From Acidithiobacillus sulfuriphilus (GTDB lineage Bacteria; Pseudomonadota; Gammaproteobacteria; Acidithiobacillales; Acidithiobacillaceae): 24,423 nt of DNA. Made by a program: the position numbers and the translations under genes. Positions within the stretch are counted from its first letter, which is position 1, and every line of letters starts with the position of its first letter. Below, one piece after another: positions 20,357 through 24,423 of this stretch. Below the pieces are notes generated by a model. That model was given only the letters and a program-made list of their open reading frames with translations. It did no database searches and was not told where the DNA came from. Location: positions 1-24,423 of the forward strand of contig NZ_RIZI01000156.1 in assembly GCF_003721225.1 (NCBI RefSeq), written 5' to 3'.

Positions 20357-21007
20357 ATGCCCAAGGCCTGGGAAAAACTCGATCTGCAGGGCGCCGGAGT
20401 GCAGAGTCTACAAATTCGCCTGCGAAAACTCCAGAAAAAAACCCTATGGGCCTATTTGCTCTGGCTGTTCTTCCCCTTTGGCGCCCACCGCTTTTACCTG
20501 CAACGGCCCTGGGCATGGGCCTATCCCCTGGGCACCGCCCTCACCATTGCCCTGGCGCTGAGCGGCATGCCCTGGGTCACCCCGCTTCCCGGCGCGCTCC
20601 TCATCCTCGCTGGGGCCATGGACCTCAGCCGTATCCGCGACTGGCAGGCGGCCTATAACAAGGAACTGCGCAAAGCCGCGTGGTTCTCCAAACAGGCCCC
20701 CGCCGCACCGGCCCATTATGCCGGGAGGGAAAACGACGGTCCCGGGGCGGATCAGGAGTGGCAAGAAGAACTCCAGCAATACACCCGCAGCAAGGAGGCC
20801 GAGCGCGCCGGGCACCCTGCCGCCGGGGCGCCCGAGGGCAAGGATCCGGGAAGCAAGGGCACCGGGACCAAAGGATTTACCAGCGGAAAACGCGCCCTGT
20901 CCTTTGCCGAACAGGAAAGATTACTGACGGAAATGGCCAAGGCCCGCAAGTCGGGGGCATCGGCCCAGGAAATCCATGAGCCCCGCGCCGACGAGGCGGG
21001 CCGCTAA
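20357..21007 (+). CDS. TM2-domain membrane protein with long soluble C-terminus
   Basis: A 216-aa protein. TM2 domain at about 29-82: QKKTLWAYLLWLFFPFGAHR, then FYLQRPWAWAYPLGTALTIA, and a second helical pair ending near GALLILAGAMDLSRIRDWQ. The domain has two membrane helices with a conserved F-G-x-H-x-F-Y-L turn and is otherwise of unknown function. The 125-residue C-terminus is charged and probably disordered, with a conserved-looking SGKRALSFAEQERLLTEMAK helix near the end. GGAGGG sits 6 nt before ATG 20357. The gene is divergent from the LysR regulator and converges on the AKR gene 14 bp away. A regulatory link with the LysR is possible but unproven. Confidence 0.8.
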   Translation: MPKAWEKLDLQGAGVQSLQIRLRKLQKKTLWAYLLWLFFPFGAHRFYLQRPWAWAYPLGTALTIALALSGMPWVTPLPGALLILAGAMDLSRIRDWQAAYNKELRKAAWFSKQAPAAPAHYAGRENDGPGADQEWQEELQQYTRSKEAERAGHPAAGAPEGKDPGSKGTGTKGFTSGKRALSFAEQERLLTEMAKARKSGASAQEIHEPRADEAGR

Positions 21008-21021
21008 GCACCGCTGCCTTA

Positions 21022-22164
21022 CTACTGCTCCTTTTCGTACATGGCGAGGTAACGCTCCCTGGGCAGGGGCAGGTTCTGCGCCACCGCCAGCAGGTCCGCC
21101 AGGTGGGCGGGATCGCTGAGGCCCACCAGGGCAGTTCCCACTCCCGGCGTAGAGCGCACGAACTGTAAGGCGCGCTGGGCGGCGTTGGCCAGTTCGGGCA
21201 TGGCCGCCTGCAGGGCCGGCACATCCTCCCGGGCGAGCAAGCCCTTGCCCAAGGAGTGGCTGGCCATGACGGTCAACTTGAGCTGAAAGGCGGCCTGGAT
21301 GGTGGAGGCGATATTGCCCTGCCCCGTCACTTGGCTGAAACGTGTATAGGCTTCGGGCATCAGGGCATTGAAGGGCATCTGGACCACCCGCAGGTGATGG
21401 CGATTGCCGTGACCAGCCGCCTTCTCCGCCAGGCCGATGAGACTGGTCAGCGACTGGAAAAGCAGATGGTCCGTCTCCACCCGGCAGGCATGAAAGGTGG
21501 AGATACCGTAATAACGGAGCTTGCCCGCGCGCACCGCCTCCTCCAGGGCGGTAAACACCGCCAGCAGCTTCTGGTGCATCCGTTCCTTGCCAATGAGCGG
21601 AATGTGCACTTCCGGCTGATCCACCAGAAAGACATCCAGGGTCTCCAGACCCGTTTGCTGGCGAATCTGGTCCAGTTGCCAGAGGAGGTATTCCGGGCTC
21701 AGGCAATGCACCCCCTGGGCCAGATCCTCCTCCTTGCCCAGCCCCTTGGCCTCGATTTCGTCCCGGAAAAATGTCGCGGGATCCTCCGGCCGGCCTTCGG
21801 GATAGGTGAGAAAGCCGCCCTTGCCGAGGACAAAAAACTCCTCACGCCGGATGCCCGCCGCCATGGCCCGGGCGATCCCGGCCCCCATCGCCCGCGGCGC
21901 CCGCCCATAGCGATAATGGGCCCCGGTGTCGATGACGTTGATACCTGCCTGCAGGGCCTGGGCGACAACGGCGGCAACGGCCACATCCGTCACATCATCG
22001 GCTGCACCGGGAAAAGTACCCACCCCCAGGGAAGAGAGCTTGATCCGGGTGTTGAGGAAATCACTGAAATGCGCCTCGGCCAGCCGATCCTGGAAGCGGG
22101 CGACATAGGCCTTGCTGCCCTCGCTGTTGGCGGCACCGGGGATGAGGGACTTTTCCGCATTCAC
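21022..22164 (-). CDS. Aldo/keto reductase-family protein, His-to-Asp at the catalytic tetrad
   Basis: A 380-aa (beta/alpha)8 NADPH-dependent oxidoreductase. Visible signs: RIKLSSLGVGTFPGAADDVT, the Asp79-Tyr pair in GINVIDTGAHYRYGRAPRAM, Lys115 in FFVLGKGGFLTYPEG, LRYYGISTFHACR, and the coenzyme-binding GVGTALVGLSDPAHLADLLA. At the fourth tetrad position, normally LLH-x-P, the sequence is DVFLVDQPEVHI, so Asp182 replaces His. The substrate cannot be predicted. It is longer than typical AKRs (about 320), with an N-terminal 40-residue extension and an insertion around 119-155. The start overlaps the stop of the deacetylase gene by 4 nt, so it is the last gene of that operon. Confidence 0.85.
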   Translation of the reverse strand: MNAEKSLIPGAANSEGSKAYVARFQDRLAEAHFSDFLNTRIKLSSLGVGTFPGAADDVTDVAVAAVVAQALQAGINVIDTGAHYRYGRAPRAMGAGIARAMAAGIRREEFFVLGKGGFLTYPEGRPEDPATFFRDEIEAKGLGKEEDLAQGVHCLSPEYLLWQLDQIRQQTGLETLDVFLVDQPEVHIPLIGKERMHQKLLAVFTALEEAVRAGKLRYYGISTFHACRVETDHLLFQSLTSLIGLAEKAAGHGNRHHLRVVQMPFNALMPEAYTRFSQVTGQGNIASTIQAAFQLKLTVMASHSLGKGLLAREDVPALQAAMPELANAAQRALQFVRSTPGVGTALVGLSDPAHLADLLAVAQNLPLPRERYLAMYEKEQ

Positions 22165-23342
22165 GCAGACTGGCTCCTATGGGCAAAAAGGGGATGATGG
22201 GTAAGGAGGTGATGGACGCGATCGCGGCAGTCCGGGCGGATGGCCCCCTCCAGCGGCGCATCGTGCAAGCGCAGGAATTGCTCCACATAGCCCGCCGCGC
22301 CCTCGTCATCGAGGTCCCACTCCACGGCCTCCAGCAGCCGCCGTCCCGCCGCCGGCAAGACCGCGTCAAGCTGGCGCCCGCTCAGCAGTGCCCACAAGCC
22401 GGCCCAGCAGCGCGCCAGGGCGACGGGATGATAGCCGCCGCCGCCCAGGACCAGCAAGCGCGGGCTATCCCGCAATATGCGCCGGGCCACCTCCCAGAAA
22501 AGCAGATTGGAGACCCGGAACTTGCTCAGGGGGTCCGCGGCCAGGATGTCCGTACCCGCCTGCAGCACCACCACGTCGGGGGCGAAGATCTCCAGCACCC
22601 GCGGCCAGAGTCGCATAAAAACCAGCCGGTATTCGCTGTCGTTCACCTCCGGCGGCAAGGGCAGATTCACCGCAGACCCCGGGTGGTCATCCAGCCCCCC
22701 GCCCCGGAAGGGATAGGCATAGGCGGTATCCATGTGGATGGACACCGTCAGGGTTTCGGGATCATGGACGAAAGCCGCCTCCACACCGTCGCCATGATGG
22801 GCATCCATGTCCCAGTAAAGTACGCGCAGACCCGCCCCCCGCAGGCGTTGGATGGCCAATACCGGATCGTTGAGATAACAAAAGCCCCGCGCCTGATGGG
22901 GGGCGGCATGGTGCATGCCGCCCGCCGGGCTGAAGGCGTTACGCCCGGTCAGAACCATCTCCGCCCCCTGAATGCTGGAGCCGGTGGCCAGGCACGGCGT
23001 AGCAAAAAACCCCGGATAATACGGATTTTCCATGGTACCCAGTTGATAGACCCGGCGATCCGCATCGCGCACCCCGCCGCGGAATTGGGCCCGCTCATAG
23101 GCCTGGATATAGTCCCGGGTATGAAAACCAAAGAGTTCGCGATGACTGGCGGGCCGGCCATCCAGATATTCGTCGGCACCCATGGCGCCATAGCTGTTGA
23201 TGAGATCCAGGGTCAAGGAAACGCGGGGGATCGCCAGGGGATGGTTGCCGCCGTAACTGGCCCGCCGATAGCGTGCCGCACCGATAAAGGTGGCCGCCCG
23301 CCCCGCCTCGCTGCGCTTTGTCAGGCGCTCCCGCTCGCTCAT
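22161..23342 (-). CDS. Histone-deacetylase-superfamily (AcuC/acetylpolyamine amidohydrolase-like) protein
   Basis: A 393-aa Zn-dependent deacetylase homologue. The active site is complete: H144-H145 in PAGGMHHAAPHQARGFCYLN, zinc ligands D180 and H182 in VLYWDMDAHHGDGVEAAFVH, the third ligand D265 in LQAGTDILAADPLS, and Tyr304 in LLVLGGGGYHPVALARCW. Bacterial members deacetylate acetylpolyamines, acetyl-lysine proteins or small amides; the length and N-terminal GGNHPLAIPRVSLTLDLI favour the AcuC type, but substrate is inference. It overlaps the vWA gene and the AKR gene by 4 nt each, so it is the centre of a translationally coupled trio. The aguB/puuD pair 5 kb away also points to amide or polyamine chemistry in the region. 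Confidence 0.9.
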   Translation of the reverse strand: MSERERLTKRSEAGRAATFIGAARYRRASYGGNHPLAIPRVSLTLDLINSYGAMGADEYLDGRPASHRELFGFHTRDYIQAYERAQFRGGVRDADRRVYQLGTMENPYYPGFFATPCLATGSSIQGAEMVLTGRNAFSPAGGMHHAAPHQARGFCYLNDPVLAIQRLRGAGLRVLYWDMDAHHGDGVEAAFVHDPETLTVSIHMDTAYAYPFRGGGLDDHPGSAVNLPLPPEVNDSEYRLVFMRLWPRVLEIFAPDVVVLQAGTDILAADPLSKFRVSNLLFWEVARRILRDSPRLLVLGGGGYHPVALARCWAGLWALLSGRQLDAVLPAAGRRLLEAVEWDLDDEGAAGYVEQFLRLHDAPLEGAIRPDCRDRVHHLLTHHPLFAHRSQSA

Positions 23343-24423
23343 GACTGGTGCCCGCGCAAGCGCAGATAAATCTCCGGCAGCCGCTGCGGCAGACTGTCGA
23401 TATGGGGCAACACCAGATAATGCCCGGGGCCGAAGACCAGGGGCAGATATTCGCCGCCGCGGGGGTCGAGACTGACACAGAAGGCATGCACCCCACGGTC
23501 CTGCGCCTCCTTCACCGCCATGCGCGTATCCTCCTGCAAATAGCGGGAATCGCCGCCGTCATCATAGTCCGCCGGACGGCCGTCGGAGAGAATGAGGAGC
23601 AGGCGGCGTTGCGCCGGATGTTTTTGCAGAAGCACCGTGCTGTGGCGAACGGCCGCCCCCATGCGCGTCGCCAGCCGGCCGCTCAGCCCCCCGAGCACGG
23701 CCCGGCGCCGGGCATCAAAGGGGTCGCCGAAACGCTTGATGGGATAGAGCAGAACCTCATCCCGATACTTGCTGGCAAAGCCATAGAGGGCGAAGGGATC
23801 CCCCACCTCCACCAGCGCCTCGCCAAAAAGCAGCATGGCCGCCCGCAGGCGATCGACAATGCGCGCCCCGCCATCCGCCGCCGCCATGATGGAAGTGGAA
23901 AGATCCGCCAGCAGCAGCACCGCCGTATCCCGTTGCCGGGGACGCCGTTGCAGATAGATATTGGCCTTGGGCGCATGGCCGGCGCGGCGCTCCGCCACAT
24001 ACTGCACTGCGGCCTCCAGATCCGGCTCCTCGCCCTCGAACTGGCGGCGTAAGGGAGCCATGCGAGTTGGCTTCTGCGCCTGCAGGGCGCGCTTCATGCG
24101 GCGCAAAACCCCCGCATACTCCTTGGCCAGGGCGGCCGCCTCGGCGCCGTCCTCTTCGCGCAGGGCGCGTTCATGGACCCGCGCCCAGCCCTCCTTGTAA
24201 CTCTGGTGGCGATAATCCCATTCCCGGTAGGCAAAGCCCCCTGGGGGACCCTTAACGCCACGCCCGGCACCGGTGACCTTGGCGGGCATGGGGATGCCCG
24301 CCCCCACGCGCCCCCCCGTCCCCTGAATGTCCTCGGGCGGAATCTCCAGATCCGGATCGTTGCCCGCCGCCTCCTGGGGCATCTCCCGGGGCTCTTCCTC
24401 GTGCCCCGCCGCGCCCAGCCCCC
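23339..24423 (-). CDS. CbbO/NorD-like von Willebrand factor A protein (5' end outside window)
   Basis: Partial: the frame runs open through the right edge of the window, so the true N-terminus is missing; residues quoted count from the first ATG seen (24382). The C-terminal vWA domain has a MIDAS DxSxS in TAVLLLADLSTSIMAAADGG, then ALYGFASKYRDEVLLYPIKR and RRLLLILSDGRPADYDDGGD with the later MIDAS residues. The upstream part is highly charged (YREWDYRHQSYKEGWARVHE). This is the arrangement of CbbO and NorD, partners of the MoxR-type AAA+ ATPases CbbQ and NorQ that activate metalloenzymes such as Rubisco or NO reductase. The ATPase is not in view and may lie outside. The stop overlaps the deacetylase start by 4 nt. 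Confidence 0.85.
   Translation of the reverse strand, partial: GLGAAGHEEEPREMPQEAAGNDPDLEIPPEDIQGTGGRVGAGIPMPAKVTGAGRGVKGPPGGFAYREWDYRHQSYKEGWARVHERALREEDGAEAAALAKEYAGVLRRMKRALQAQKPTRMAPLRRQFEGEEPDLEAAVQYVAERRAGHAPKANIYLQRRPRQRDTAVLLLADLSTSIMAAADGGARIVDRLRAAMLLFGEALVEVGDPFALYGFASKYRDEVLLYPIKRFGDPFDARRRAVLGGLSGRLATRMGAAVRHSTVLLQKHPAQRRLLLILSDGRPADYDDGGDSRYLQEDTRMAVKEAQDRGVHAFCVSLDPRGGEYLPLVFGPGHYLVLPHIDSLPQRLPEIYLRLRGHQS

Noticed and set aside
22179..23369. 396-codon plus-strand frame
   Set aside because: Shadow of the deacetylase gene, with low-complexity composition and no family features.
1..24423. CRISPR array, tRNA, rRNA or prophage
   Set aside because: No regularly spaced repeats, no cloverleaf-like sequence that I could recognise, and no phage structural or integrase genes.

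Overview
The window is GC-rich, densely packed proteobacterial chromosome. My best guess at the source is an Acidithiobacillus-like chemolithoautotroph. This rests on the protein families (a CbbO/NorD-type von Willebrand A protein, CcsA cytochrome c assembly, a di-heme peroxidase, IS5, IS3 and possible ISL3 debris) and on general sequence feel, not on a marker gene.

Left part (1-3690): an accessory, decaying region. A complete IS5-group element (265-1413, CTAA target duplication) has split an 85-aa membrane protein that can be rebuilt by removing the IS. Next come a higB-higA toxin-antitoxin pair on the minus strand with a truncated Xre-type gene at its 3' end, an IS3-type orfA fragment, and a PIN-domain toxin broken by one missing base.

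Core block (3798-7651): proS and a universal stress gene overlap by 4 nt. Facing them is a minus-strand pair, an MCE/MlaD protein and a transport-associated lipoprotein, without the permease or ATPase usually encoded alongside.

Relic and small-gene zone (7652-9660): a faint transposase-like trace, a frameshifted GH15 glucoamylase remnant, and two tandem paralogous small genes.

Envelope and redox block (9660-14370): ccsA, a secreted NlpC/P60 hydrolase with a strongly structured leader, a 53-aa membrane ORF backed by a near-perfect terminator, a DsbG-like thiol oxidoreductase and a di-heme cytochrome c peroxidase. CcsA, DsbG-like and Ccp all fit periplasmic c-type cytochrome and disulfide metabolism.

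Right part (14693-24423): a secreted DUF4124 proline-rich protein; an aguB-like and puuD-like pair (polyamine or amide nitrogen); a DedA membrane protein; a PsiE-like protein; a minus-strand operon of a LysR regulator, a class I amidotransferase-like protein lacking its nucleophile, and a small conserved protein; a TM2-domain protein; and a minus-strand operon with ATGA overlaps running from a CbbO/NorD-like vWA protein (cut by the window edge) through an HDAC-family deacetylase to an aldo/keto reductase with an altered catalytic His.

I saw no CRISPR array, rRNA or tRNA. The most unusual items are the vWA-deacetylase-AKR operon, the LysR/dead-amidotransferase operon, the structured NlpC leader, the hidden 53-aa gene and the small paralog pair.
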